From: Nonomuraea corallina
GTDB taxonomy: Bacteria > Actinomycetota > Actinomycetes > Streptosporangiales > Streptosporangiaceae
Assembly: GCF_027620315.1 (NCBI RefSeq)
Contig: NZ_JAPNNL010000057.1
Coordinates: 1-39,260 of the forward strand
Direction: 5' to 3'
DNA: 39,260 nucleotides
Positions 16,099-23,084 of this stretch are shown piece after piece. A program made the translations under genes and the position numbers. The notes below the pieces were generated by a model. That model was given only the letters and a program-made list of their open reading frames with translations, was not told the origin of the DNA and did not search any database. Position 1 is the first letter of the stretch. Each line of letters opens with the position of its first letter.

Positions 16099-17364
16099 TC
16101 AGCCGGCCTCTGCGGTCTTCTGCAGTTCGCCGAGGACCGCGGCGGGGTCGTCCTTTACGGCGCCGCCGATGGTCTGCTTGATCGCCGGGTTCAGCTCGGC
16201 CCACTTCGGGTCCTGGAACGGGTAGAAGCTGGCGTTGGGCAGCGCGTCCAGGAACGGCTTGAGCTTCTCGTCGCCCGACAGCTTCTCGATGCCGCCGTTG
16301 GTGACGGGCAGCAGCTTGTAGGTGTCGCTGATCTTCTGCGCGGCGGAGCCGGTGTAGAAGAAGTCGAGGAACTCCTTGATCTCCTCGGCGCGGCCGTTCT
16401 GGTTGAACGCCATGATCCAGTCCATGACGCCGAGGGTGGTGTCGAGCGGGCCGGTCTTGCCGGGGATGGGCGCGACGCCGTAGTTCTTCAGGCCGGCCGC
16501 GTCGAAGATCGGGATGGACATGGGGCCGCCGTTGACCATGCCGACCTTGCCTGCGCCGAAGTCCTCCCAGACCGTCTTGCGGTCCTTGGTGCCGGGGTTG
16601 GGGGTGGTCAGTCCGGCGTCGACCAGGCCCTTCATGTAGGTGAAGGTCTCGACGTTCTGCGGGGAATCGATCGCCCACTTGCCGGAGGCGTCCTTGTAGC
16701 CTCCGCCGTTGCCGAGCATCCACAGGAACGACTCGCCCTGCGCCTCCTCCTGGCCGAGGGGGAGGCCGAACGGCTGGCTGACGCCGGCCGCCTTGAGCTT
16801 CTCGGCCGCGGCCTTGAGCTCGTTCCACGTCTTGGGCGGCTCGGCGACGCCGGCCTTGTCGAACAGGTCCTTGTTGTAGAACAGGGCGCGGGCGGAGGAC
16901 ACGAACGGGATGCCGTAGGCCGTGCCGTCGACCTTGCCGTACTCGGCGAACTTCTGCAGCAGGTCGCCGGACACGTTCGGGGACAGGACCTCGTCGACCT
17001 TGTGGAGCAGGCCGTCGGCGACGAACCCGGAGTAGTCGCCGGTCTGCAGGATGTCGGGCACCTGACCGTTCTGGATCATGGTGGCGACCTGCTTGTCGAT
17101 GTCGTTCCAGTTGATGACCTGGACGTCGACCTTGATGTTCGGGTTGGCCGCCTGGAACTCGTCGACCACGCCCTTCCAGAAGTTCTCGCCGGAGTTGGGC
17201 TTGCCGGGGCCGTCGCCGTAGTCGGCGGCGACCATCTTGAGCGTGACCTGGCCGCCGCCGGCCTGGTCACCGCCGCCGCCACCGCCGTCGGGCGTGCTGG
17301 AGCCACAGCTGGTCAGGACCAGCACGGTAGCCAGGCCGAGAGCGGCGCCGCCCACAAGTCTCAT
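16099..17364 (-). CDS. Sugar ABC transporter substrate-binding lipoprotein, NgcE-like
   Basis: A 421-residue extracellular solute-binding lipoprotein (family 1 type). The signal peptide has LGLATVLVLTSC with the lipid-carrying Cys near residue 20, then a Gly-rich linker. The binding domain shows FQAANPNIKVDVQVINWNDI, QNGQVPDILQTGDYSGF, YGIPFVSSARALFYNKDLFD and LPLGQEEAQGESFLWMLGNG, and ends DDPAAVLGELQKTAEAG. The pattern resembles, from memory, the Streptomyces NgcE/SCO6005 group that binds N-acetylglucosamine and chitobiose. The start ATG at 17364 is preferred for the signal peptide; a GTG six bases upstream is also possible. It is first in a three-gene operon and preceded by two DasR-like operators, which agrees with an amino-sugar substrate. 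Specificity is not proven. Confidence 0.85.
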   Translation of the reverse strand: MRLVGGAALGLATVLVLTSCGSSTPDGGGGGGDQAGGGQVTLKMVAADYGDGPGKPNSGENFWKGVVDEFQAANPNIKVDVQVINWNDIDKQVATMIQNGQVPDILQTGDYSGFVADGLLHKVDEVLSPNVSGDLLQKFAEYGKVDGTAYGIPFVSSARALFYNKDLFDKAGVAEPPKTWNELKAAAEKLKAAGVSQPFGLPLGQEEAQGESFLWMLGNGGGYKDASGKWAIDSPQNVETFTYMKGLVDAGLTTPNPGTKDRKTVWEDFGAGKVGMVNGGPMSIPIFDAAGLKNYGVAPIPGKTGPLDTTLGVMDWIMAFNQNGRAEEIKEFLDFFYTGSAAQKISDTYKLLPVTNGGIEKLSGDEKLKPFLDALPNASFYPFQDPKWAELNPAIKQTIGGAVKDDPAAVLGELQKTAEAG

Positions 17365-17467
17365 TCTCACCGTAAGTACCGCCTTCTCATCGGACAGGTC
17401 ATGCTGGTCCGTACCAGCCGCCAGACACTGCCCTGGTGTATGCCGCCGCGACTGCCGCGACGTCACG

Positions 17468-17481
17468 CGTTTGCGCAAGCG
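17468..17481. promoter_or_regulatory. LacI-family-like operator candidate
   Basis: CGTTTGCGCAAGCG is a near-palindrome with a perfect central TTGCGCAA (17471-17478) and one mismatched pair. LacI-family operators usually have a central CG in such a setting. It lies in the leader of the sugar transporter operon, about 20 bases after the predicted transcription start. Candidate only. Confidence 0.35.
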
Positions 17482-17499
17482 TAAGCGTGGTTTTGCGAG

Positions 17500-17513
17500 C
17501 CGGTCTATACCGG
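17500..17513. promoter_or_regulatory. dre-like (DasR) operator overlapping the -10
   Basis: CCGGTCTATACCGG differs by a single base pair from a perfect palindrome and keeps the GGTCTA...ACC core of DasR-responsive elements. It overlaps the candidate -10 of the sugar transporter promoter, so a bound regulator would block RNA polymerase. Its centre is 45 bp from that of the stronger site at 17545-17558. Confidence 0.5.
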
Positions 17514-17531
17514 AGAGTTGCGGAACGACAA
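17504..17531 (-). promoter_or_regulatory. Candidate promoter of the sugar ABC operon
   Basis: On the minus strand TTGTCG (17531-17526) and TATAGA (17509-17504) are separated by 16 bases; each matches the vegetative consensus at four positions. A start near 17497 leaves a leader of about 130 bases before the binding-protein gene. The element lies between and over the two dre-like palindromes. Confidence 0.5.
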
Positions 17532-17544
17532 CAACTTCTACCGT

Positions 17545-17558
17545 CTGGTCTAGACCAG
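17545..17558. promoter_or_regulatory. dre-like (DasR) operator, perfect palindrome
   Basis: CTGGTCTAGACCAG is a perfect 14-bp palindrome that contains TGGTCTAGACCA, the core of the GntR/HutC-type DasR operator (consensus, from memory, ACTGGTCTAGACCACT). It lies 13 bases upstream of the candidate -35 of the sugar importer and two bases past the end of the acyl-CoA dehydrogenase gene. Without a loop it cannot be an effective terminator, so an operator is the better reading. Confidence 0.68.
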
Positions 17559-17560
17559 GG

Positions 17561-19423
17561 CTAGCGGATCTTCCGGCGCACGTTCTCCTCGCCCTCCGGC
17601 GCGCCGATCCACGGCCCCTCGATCGACGGGTCGAGGATGCCCTCCTCCAGGAAGGCGTAGCGGCCGTCGAGCACGTAGCGGGCCAGCCGCACGTCGTGGT
17701 CGTCGCTGTTGTCCCAGAGCCGGTCGAACAGCGCGTCCACCCGACCCCTGGCCTGCCTGCAGAACGTGTCGGCGAGCTCCTGCGGGCGGCGTCCGAGGTC
17801 ACCGGCGTCCTCGGCGGCCTTGACGCAGGCCGCGGTCATGGCGAACAGCTCGGCGCCGATGTCGACGATCCGGCCGAGGAACGCCTGCCTGTGCTCCAGC
17901 CTCCCCTGCCAGCGGGACATGCCGTAGAAGATGGACCGGGCCAGCTTGCGGCTGGTCCGCTCCACGAAGCGCAGATGGGTCGACAGCGGGCCGAACCCGG
18001 CGTAGGAGGTCGGCACCTGACCAGCGCCGGTGACCAGCGACGGCAGCCAGCGGGCGTAGAAGCGGGCGGCCCGCCTGAGCGCCTGGGCGCGCGCCTGCCG
18101 GGAGGACTCCGGGTCGATCAGCTCGCCCGCGGCGCTCAGGTGGGCGTCGACGGCCTCGCGGGTGATGAGCAGCCTCATGATCTCGGAGGAGCCCTCGAAG
18201 ATGCGGTTGATCCGGGTGTCGCGCAGCATCTGCTCGGCCGGCACGCCGCGCTCGCCGCGCGCCGCCAGCGACTCGGCGGTCTCGTAGCCGCGCCCGCCCC
18301 TGATCTGGACCAGCTCGTCGAGCACCTGGTAGGACAGCTCGGTCGCGTACAGCTTGGCCAGCGCCGCCTCGATGCGGATGTCGCTGCCCTTCCCGTCGGC
18401 CAGCCTGGCGGTCAGGTCGGAAACGGCCTCCAGGGCGTACGCGGTCGCGGCGATGAAGGCGACCTTGGTGGCGACGGCCTCGTGCTCGCCCACCTTGCGC
18501 CCCCACTGGACGCGGGCGTTGCCCCACTCGCGGGCGATCTTCACCGCCCACTTGGCGTGCCCGGCGCAGGACGCGGGCAGCGACAGCCGGCCGGTGTTGA
18601 GCGTGGTCAGGGCGATCTTCAGCCCTTCGCCCTCACGGCCGATCAGGTTCGCCGCGGGCACCCTGACCTGAGAGAACTCCGTCACCCCGTTCTCGATGCC
18701 GCGCAACCCCATGAACGCGTTGCGCCGCCTGACCGTGATGCCCGGCGAGTCGCCCTCGACCACGAACGCGCTGATCTTCTTCCCGGTACGGGCCATCACC
18801 ACGAGCAGATCGGCGACCACCCCGTTCGTGGTCCACAACTTGACCCCGTCGAGCACGTACTCGTCGCCGTCGCGCACCGCCGTGGTCGACAGCCGGGCCG
18901 GGTCGGAGCCCACGTCGGGCTCCGTGAGCAGGAACGCGGAGATCTCGCCGCGCGCGCACCGGGGCAGGAAGGCGCGCTTCTGCTCCTCGGTGCCGAACAG
19001 CTTCAGCGGCTGCGGCACGCCGATCGACTGGTGCGCCGACAGCAGCGTCGCCAGCGCCGGGCAGTACGAGCCGACCAGCATGAGCGCGCGGCAGTAGTAC
19101 AGGTAGGGCAGCCCGAGCCCGCCGTACTCCGCGCCGATCGTGATCCCGAAGGCGCCCAGCCCGGCCAGGCCCTTGACCACCTCGTCCGGGATGCGCCCGT
19201 CACGCTCGATCGCGGCCGGATCGACGTGCGCGTCGAGGAAGCGCCGGACCGCCCGGACGAACTCCTCCCCGCGCTTGGCGGCCTCGTCGGGCGGCGCGGG
19301 GGCCGGATGCACCAGATCCAGCCGGAGATCTCCGAGAAACAGCTGCTTGGCGAAGCTCGGGCGGGTCCACTCTCGCTCGCGGGCCTGCTCGCCGAGCTCC
19401 CTTGCCTTGGCGTACTCGCTCAT
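17561..19423 (-). CDS. Acyl-CoA dehydrogenase, VLCAD/ACAD9-like
   Basis: A 620-residue FAD enzyme that probably catalyses alpha-beta oxidation of long-chain acyl-CoA in beta-oxidation. The N-terminal helical domain and middle beta domain contain FGITIGAEYGGLG, SAFLLTEPDVGSDPA and YVLDGVKLWTTNG. The C-terminal helical domain has RGGRGYETAESLAARGERGV and RINRIFEGSSEIMRL, where Glu410 is at the position of the catalytic base of VLCAD. An extra C-terminal domain of about 180 residues (about 440-620) explains the length and matches the VLCAD type. The start ATG at 19423 has GGGAGGA upstream. Its stop almost touches the dre-like operator of the next transcription unit. Chain-length preference is unknown. 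Confidence 0.9.
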   Translation of the reverse strand: MSEYAKARELGEQAREREWTRPSFAKQLFLGDLRLDLVHPAPAPPDEAAKRGEEFVRAVRRFLDAHVDPAAIERDGRIPDEVVKGLAGLGAFGITIGAEYGGLGLPYLYYCRALMLVGSYCPALATLLSAHQSIGVPQPLKLFGTEEQKRAFLPRCARGEISAFLLTEPDVGSDPARLSTTAVRDGDEYVLDGVKLWTTNGVVADLLVVMARTGKKISAFVVEGDSPGITVRRRNAFMGLRGIENGVTEFSQVRVPAANLIGREGEGLKIALTTLNTGRLSLPASCAGHAKWAVKIAREWGNARVQWGRKVGEHEAVATKVAFIAATAYALEAVSDLTARLADGKGSDIRIEAALAKLYATELSYQVLDELVQIRGGRGYETAESLAARGERGVPAEQMLRDTRINRIFEGSSEIMRLLITREAVDAHLSAAGELIDPESSRQARAQALRRAARFYARWLPSLVTGAGQVPTSYAGFGPLSTHLRFVERTSRKLARSIFYGMSRWQGRLEHRQAFLGRIVDIGAELFAMTAACVKAAEDAGDLGRRPQELADTFCRQARGRVDALFDRLWDNSDDHDVRLARYVLDGRYAFLEEGILDPSIEGPWIGAPEGEENVRRKIR

Positions 19424-19477
19424 AGCATCCTCCCGCCGAGATTACGCCTTATCCGTACGGCGAGAAAGCGACCCTCG

Positions 19478-20020
19478 TCAGCCGGGGAACCGGAGGAACT
19501 CCGGCGGCACCCGCTCGGCCAGCCACACCCCGTTGGCGCTGACCCGGAACACGTGGCCGGCCTCGTGCATCGCCCCCGCGTCCACCGCCAGCACCACGGG
19601 CCGGCCGCGACGGGCGCCCACGCGGGCGGCGGTCTCGCGGTCGGGCGACAGGTGCACGTGGTGGCGGTCCATCGGCAGCAGTCCCCGCTCCCTGATCCCG
19701 TCCAGGTTCCGCGCGACCGTGCCGTGATAGAGGTACGCGGGCGGCACGGTCACCGGAAGGCCGAGGTCGACGGTGACGGAGTGGCCCTGGTTGGCGCGGA
19801 TCCGGTCGCCGTCCAGGGCGTAGCGCTGCTTGTCGTTGTCGCGCACCACCCGCTCCAGCTCGTCGCGGCCGATGGGGAAGCCGTGCGCGGCGGCTGCCCG
19901 CAGGAAGGTCTCGACGTCCACCCAGCCCTGCTCGTCGAGGGTGATGCCGATGCGCTCGGGCTGGTGGCGCAGATGTTGGGCGACGTACTTGGACACGCGT
20001 ACGAGTCGCCGCTCGTCCAT
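19478..20020 (-). CDS. kptA: RNA 2'-phosphotransferase Tpt1/KptA
   Basis: A 180-residue enzyme of the Tpt1/KptA family, which moves a 2'-phosphate at an RNA splice junction onto NAD+, giving ADP-ribose 1''-2'' cyclic phosphate. The N-terminal winged-helix-like lobe has VSKYVAQHLRHQPERIGI and GWVDVETFL. The NAD-binding lobe has RIRANQGHSV, PAYLYHGTVARN, HHVHLSPDRETA and the strand PVVLAVDAGAM, ending GVWLAERVPPEFL. These match the conserved His/Arg motifs and usual length. The start ATG at 20020 follows GGAGG. Bacteria lack the tRNA-splicing ligase that makes the known substrate, so the physiological role is open (NAD-dependent capping or removal of 2'-phosphate damage are discussed). It stands alone. 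Confidence 0.92.
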   Translation of the reverse strand: MDERRLVRVSKYVAQHLRHQPERIGITLDEQGWVDVETFLRAAAAHGFPIGRDELERVVRDNDKQRYALDGDRIRANQGHSVTVDLGLPVTVPPAYLYHGTVARNLDGIRERGLLPMDRHHVHLSPDRETAARVGARRGRPVVLAVDAGAMHEAGHVFRVSANGVWLAERVPPEFLRFPG

Positions 20021-20166
20021 GGGCACCTCCGGATAAATCGGTTGTGCCGCACCTTAGGGGACACCTACCGTCAAGGGCATGCGCCTTTACCAGTAATGCG
20101 CCGGGGCCTTGCAGCCCGGCCGCGAAGCCGACACCCGTCCCCTGCCATTACGTGAAGGAGCCTCTT

Positions 20167-20286
20167 ATGCGTGCCCATATTTCCGGCAAATCCGGCAAAT
20201 CAGTCAAGCGCCCGCCCGTGCCGATGCCGCGGATGCCGCAGCGCCCCATCGCGCCGCCCCGCCGCATCCCGCCCAAGGGCCGCTGA
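20167..20286 (+). CDS. 39-residue Pro/Arg-rich small protein
   Basis: A short gene starting at ATG 20167 with a strong AAGGAG site six bases upstream and ending in TGA. The peptide is strongly basic (no Asp or Glu): N-terminal RAHISGKSGKSVKR, then RPPVPMPRMPQRPIAPPRRI and PPKGR. I recognise no family. Composition recalls proline-rich antimicrobial or ribosome-binding peptides, but it lacks a secretion signal, so this is only a likeness. A direct repeat TCCGGCAAA (two copies) encodes SGKSGK. A very strong hairpin follows at 20318. It is divergent from kptA. The ribosome site and terminator argue for a real transcript; the coding claim would need conservation. Confidence 0.55.
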   Translation: MRAHISGKSGKSVKRPPVPMPRMPQRPIAPPRRIPPKGR

Positions 20287-20317
20287 TCCCCCAGCCACTA
20301 CCAGGATGGTGGTAGAA

Positions 20318-20363
20318 GCGAACGGCGCCCCGCCCCCACGAGTGGGGGCGGGGCGCCGTTCGC
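20318..20363. terminator. 22-bp perfect hairpin, bidirectional terminator
   Basis: Positions 20318-20339 are complementary to 20342-20363, giving a perfect stem of about 21 bp closed by a CGAG-like tetraloop. It sits 31 bases after the 39-residue gene and 57 bases past the end of the convergent thiolase gene, so it can end both transcripts. Confidence 0.88.
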
Positions 20364-20420
20364 GTCAGAGCCGGGGGCGGGGTCGCCCGCCAAGGTCCCC
20401 GCCGCCGGCCCCGACGAGCC

Positions 20421-21566
20421 TCAGAGGCGCTCGATGATGGTGACGTTGGCCTGACCGCCGCCCTCGCACATGGTCTGCAGGCCGTACCTGCCGCCCGTGC
20501 GCTCCAGCTCGTTCAGCAGCTTCGTCATGAGGATGGTGCCGGTCGCGCCCAGCGGGTGGCCCAGGGCGATGGCGCCGCCGTTGGGGTTGACCCGGGCCGG
20601 GTCGGCGCCGAGCTCCTTGATCCAGGCGAGCGGCACCGGCGCGAACGCCTCGTTGATCTCCACCACGTCGATGTCGTCGATCGACAGCCCGGCCTTGCTC
20701 AGCGCCTTCTGGGTCGCCGGGATCGGCGCGGTCAGCATGTAGACCGGGTCGTCGCCGACGATCGTGAGCTGGGTGATGCGCGCCCGCGGGGTCAGGTTGT
20801 GGTCCCTGACGGCCTGCTCCGAGGCGATGAGCAGGGCGCCGGAGCCGTCGGAGATCTGGGAGGAGGTGGCGGCGGTGATCTGGCCGCCCTCCTTCAGCGT
20901 CTTCAGCGACGCCATCTTCTCCAGCGTGGTGTCGGCCCGCGGGCCCTCGTCGTCCTCGACGCCGTTGATCGGCGCGATCTGCTCCTTGAAGTAGCCGTTG
21001 GCGATGGCCTTGGCCGCCCGCTGGTGGGACTCCAGGGCGAAGCGCTCCAGCTCCTCGCGCTTGAGTCCCCACTTCTCGCACATCAGCTCCGCGCCGCGGA
21101 ACTGGGAGATCTCCTGCTTGCCGTACCGCTCGACCCAGGTCTCGCCGAACGGGAACGGCATGCCCTTCTCCAGGGCGGCGGAGATCGACGAGCCCATCGG
21201 CACGATGCTCATCGACTCGACGCCGGCCGCCACCACCAGGTCCTGCGTGCCCGAGAGGACGCCCTGCGCGGCGAAGTGGATCGACTGCTGCGAGGAGCCG
21301 CACTGGCGGTCGATGGTCACGCCGGGGGTCGTCTCCGGCAGCCCGGCCGACAGCCAGGCGTTGCGGGCGATGTCCATGCTCTGGGGGCCGAACTGCATGA
21401 CGCAGCCCATGATCACATCTTCCACCGCCGCGGGATCGACCCCGGTGCGGTCGATCAGCGCTTTGAGCGTGTGCGCCGCCAGGTCCGTGGGGTGGACGGT
21501 GGAAAGGCCGCCCTTCTTCTTTCCGACCGGGGTCCGGACGGCCCCGACGATGTACGCCTCTGCCAC
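20421..21566 (-). CDS. Thiolase family acetyl-CoA C-acyltransferase
   Basis: A 381-residue cytoplasmic thiolase that condenses or cleaves acyl-CoA and acetyl-CoA in fatty-acid or steroid-type beta-oxidation. The nucleophile is Cys89 in DRQCGSSQQ; the C-terminal motifs are NEAFAPVPLAW, NPNGGAIALGHPLGATG with His337, and TMCEGGGQAN with Cys367. All catalytic residues are present and length is normal. The start is GTG at 21566 with GGAGG seven bases upstream. An inverted repeat (21580-21598) sits between that site and the upstream gene and may be an operator. It is monocistronic, ending at the 20318 hairpin. Whether it is biosynthetic or degradative cannot be told from sequence. Confidence 0.94.
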   Translation of the reverse strand: MAEAYIVGAVRTPVGKKKGGLSTVHPTDLAAHTLKALIDRTGVDPAAVEDVIMGCVMQFGPQSMDIARNAWLSAGLPETTPGVTIDRQCGSSQQSIHFAAQGVLSGTQDLVVAAGVESMSIVPMGSSISAALEKGMPFPFGETWVERYGKQEISQFRGAELMCEKWGLKREELERFALESHQRAAKAIANGYFKEQIAPINGVEDDEGPRADTTLEKMASLKTLKEGGQITAATSSQISDGSGALLIASEQAVRDHNLTPRARITQLTIVGDDPVYMLTAPIPATQKALSKAGLSIDDIDVVEINEAFAPVPLAWIKELGADPARVNPNGGAIALGHPLGATGTILMTKLLNELERTGGRYGLQTMCEGGGQANVTIIERL

Positions 21567-21579
21567 TGTGCCTCCTGTA

Positions 21580-21598
21580 AACCGAGCAATATTCGGTT
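21580..21598. promoter_or_regulatory. Inverted repeat upstream of thiolase
   Basis: AACCGA (21580-21585) and TCGGTT (21593-21598) are inverted repeats separated by seven bases, directly upstream of the thiolase ribosome site. Size and symmetry suit a TetR-like repressor of lipid genes. No matching regulator gene is next to it. Confidence 0.4.
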
Positions 21599-21638
21599 CT
21601 CTCCCCGAGAGTACAGCAGAACTATGATCGGTTGCCTA

Positions 21639-22310
21639 TCACGAAGGCGGCAGAAGGTCCTCCGGCCGGTCGACGCGGAACCGCCATCTGTCCACGACCA
21701 GCCCGTTCAGCGCCTCCGCCAGCGACAGCGCCAGCGTGCCCAGTTTGGCCCGGTCGTCACCGCGCAGCTCGACGGCGGTCAGCTCGGCCGCGAACGGCAG
21801 CAACTCCTCGGCGGCGGGCGGGCGACCCTTCTCCGGCACGACCAGGACGCGGACGCCGCCGGCGACGAAGACGAACTCCTCCTCCTGCTCGACCTCGCCC
21901 TCCAGCAGCTCCATCAGCTCCTCCGCGGCGGGCGGCGCCGGCAGGATGACCGCGGGGCCGCCCGGCCGGCTCTCGTCGGCCGGGTCGTCCACCACGCCCC
22001 GGCACACGGCCAGCCCGCCCAGCCGGAACGCCAGCCCCTCCGCCAGGTGACGGTCGAAGAAGTCGACGGGCAGCGGGCCCTCCGCCGCCACCCGGCAGGC
22101 CCACACCTGCTCCAGCTCGCCGCCGACCAGATCGGGATCCGCCTCGACGGGCGCGTGCACCCGCACGTCCACGGCGACGATGTCGTCGCCGTCCTCCCGC
22201 GCCCCCGGATCGGCCAGGCGTACCAGCCGCAGCAACTCCGCGTGGTCCGGCCTGGCGGGCAGCGCCGCCGTGGGGCCAGTACGCAGTCTCCGCTTCGCCA
22301 TCCAGCCCAT
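21639..22310 (-). CDS. Unknown protein in the sortase operon
   Basis: A 223-residue cytoplasmic-looking protein without signal peptide or membrane helix. I do not recognise it. It is acidic, with LPAPPAAEELMELLEGEVEQ and a following EEEFVFVAGGVRVLVV, and may have two alpha/beta halves. The N terminus is basic (GWMAKRRLRTG). The start ATG at 22310 has GGAGG about six bases upstream. It begins only 15 bases after the stop of the upstream sortase gene, so it is the third gene of the surface protein-sortase-unknown operon. The neighbouring module lacks such a gene. A role in the sortase system is therefore possible but unproven. Confidence 0.65.
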   Translation of the reverse strand: MGWMAKRRLRTGPTAALPARPDHAELLRLVRLADPGAREDGDDIVAVDVRVHAPVEADPDLVGGELEQVWACRVAAEGPLPVDFFDRHLAEGLAFRLGGLAVCRGVVDDPADESRPGGPAVILPAPPAAEELMELLEGEVEQEEEFVFVAGGVRVLVVPEKGRPPAAEELLPFAAELTAVELRGDDRAKLGTLALSLAEALNGLVVDRWRFRVDRPEDLLPPS

Positions 22311-22325
22311 TGCGCGCCTCCGCGG

Positions 22326-23078
22326 TCAGCTTCGATAGGAGCTCGTCATCGTGGCGTACACGATGACATTGTCGGTGTAGTGGCCGGTGTTGCGGTTGTA
22401 GGCGCCACCGCAGGTGATCAGGTGGAGCTGCGCGTTCTGCTGCGGCCCGTACACCCGCTCCGTCGGGAACGTCTTCTTGTCCGCCTGCTCGATGCCGCCG
22501 ACCGTGAACACGGCCGTGACGCCGTCCTGCCGCTTGACCTCGATCGTGTCGCCGTTGCGCAGCTCGGGCAGGCGGCTGAACACGGCACTGCGCGTCCGGG
22601 TGTCCTTGTGGCCGAGCAGCACCGCCGGGCCGGCCTCGCCCGGGGTCGACATGTTGCGGTACCAGCCCACCAGGTTGGGGTTGTCCGCCGGCGGCACCTG
22701 GATCGTGCCGTCCCTGGCCAGGCCCACGGACCTGACCGGGGCGTCGACGCCGAGCCGCTTGATCTTCAGCCGTACCGGCGTCGACGGCAGCATCGCCGCC
22801 GCCGGCTGGATCTGCGGCAGTGGCGGCGGCGCGTCGGGGTCCGCCTGCCACAGGGCCTGCTCCGCCTTCCCGTCAGGCTGCGCGGTCAGGCCCAGCGAGT
22901 CGCGGTCGCTCGCCAGCCCGTACTCCTCCGGCGAGCCGAGCACGATGAACATCCCGGCGACCACGGTCACCACTCCGGCGATCGCCGCGACCAGCAACGT
23001 CGTCCGCAACGCCTTCCCGCCGTCGTCCTGCGGCTGAGGCGGCGGTACGGGTGAGCCGTACGGATACTGGTTGACCAT
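22326..23078 (-). CDS. Class E/F-like sortase (transpeptidase), module 1
   Basis: A 250-residue membrane-anchored cysteine transpeptidase with a short Pro-rich cytoplasmic N terminus and one membrane helix (about 26-48). The sortase domain (about 100-245) shows NPNLVGWYRN, VLLGHKDTRT with catalytic His157, KKTFPTERVYG and LITCGGAYN with catalytic Cys223. At the place of the usual C-terminal catalytic Arg there is TDNVIVYA (Asn), but Arg229 in YNRNTGHY may fill the role, as I recall for class F enzymes. It should attach the preceding stalk protein (23085-24386) to the cell wall. The start ATG at 23078 has GGGGGTGA upstream. The stop of the stalk gene lies six bases before. Confidence 0.9.
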   Translation of the reverse strand: MVNQYPYGSPVPPPQPQDDGGKALRTTLLVAAIAGVVTVVAGMFIVLGSPEEYGLASDRDSLGLTAQPDGKAEQALWQADPDAPPPLPQIQPAAAMLPSTPVRLKIKRLGVDAPVRSVGLARDGTIQVPPADNPNLVGWYRNMSTPGEAGPAVLLGHKDTRTRSAVFSRLPELRNGDTIEVKRQDGVTAVFTVGGIEQADKKTFPTERVYGPQQNAQLHLITCGGAYNRNTGHYTDNVIVYATMTSSYRS

Positions 23079-23084
23079 GGCCGA

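Noticed and set aside
17545..17558. Terminator for the acyl-CoA dehydrogenase gene
   Set aside because: The palindrome has no loop, so it cannot form an effective hairpin in RNA; it fits an operator core much better.
17237..20155. Very long open frame on the plus strand opposite the acyl-CoA dehydrogenase and kptA
   Set aside because: Its product is Arg/Gly/Asp/Val low-complexity with no family resemblance, and it lies antisense to two clear genes. Long spurious frames are expected at this GC content.
20298..20314. Separate small hairpin CTACCA/TGGTAG before the large terminator
   Set aside because: Only six base pairs and next to a far stronger hairpin; not needed as a separate element.
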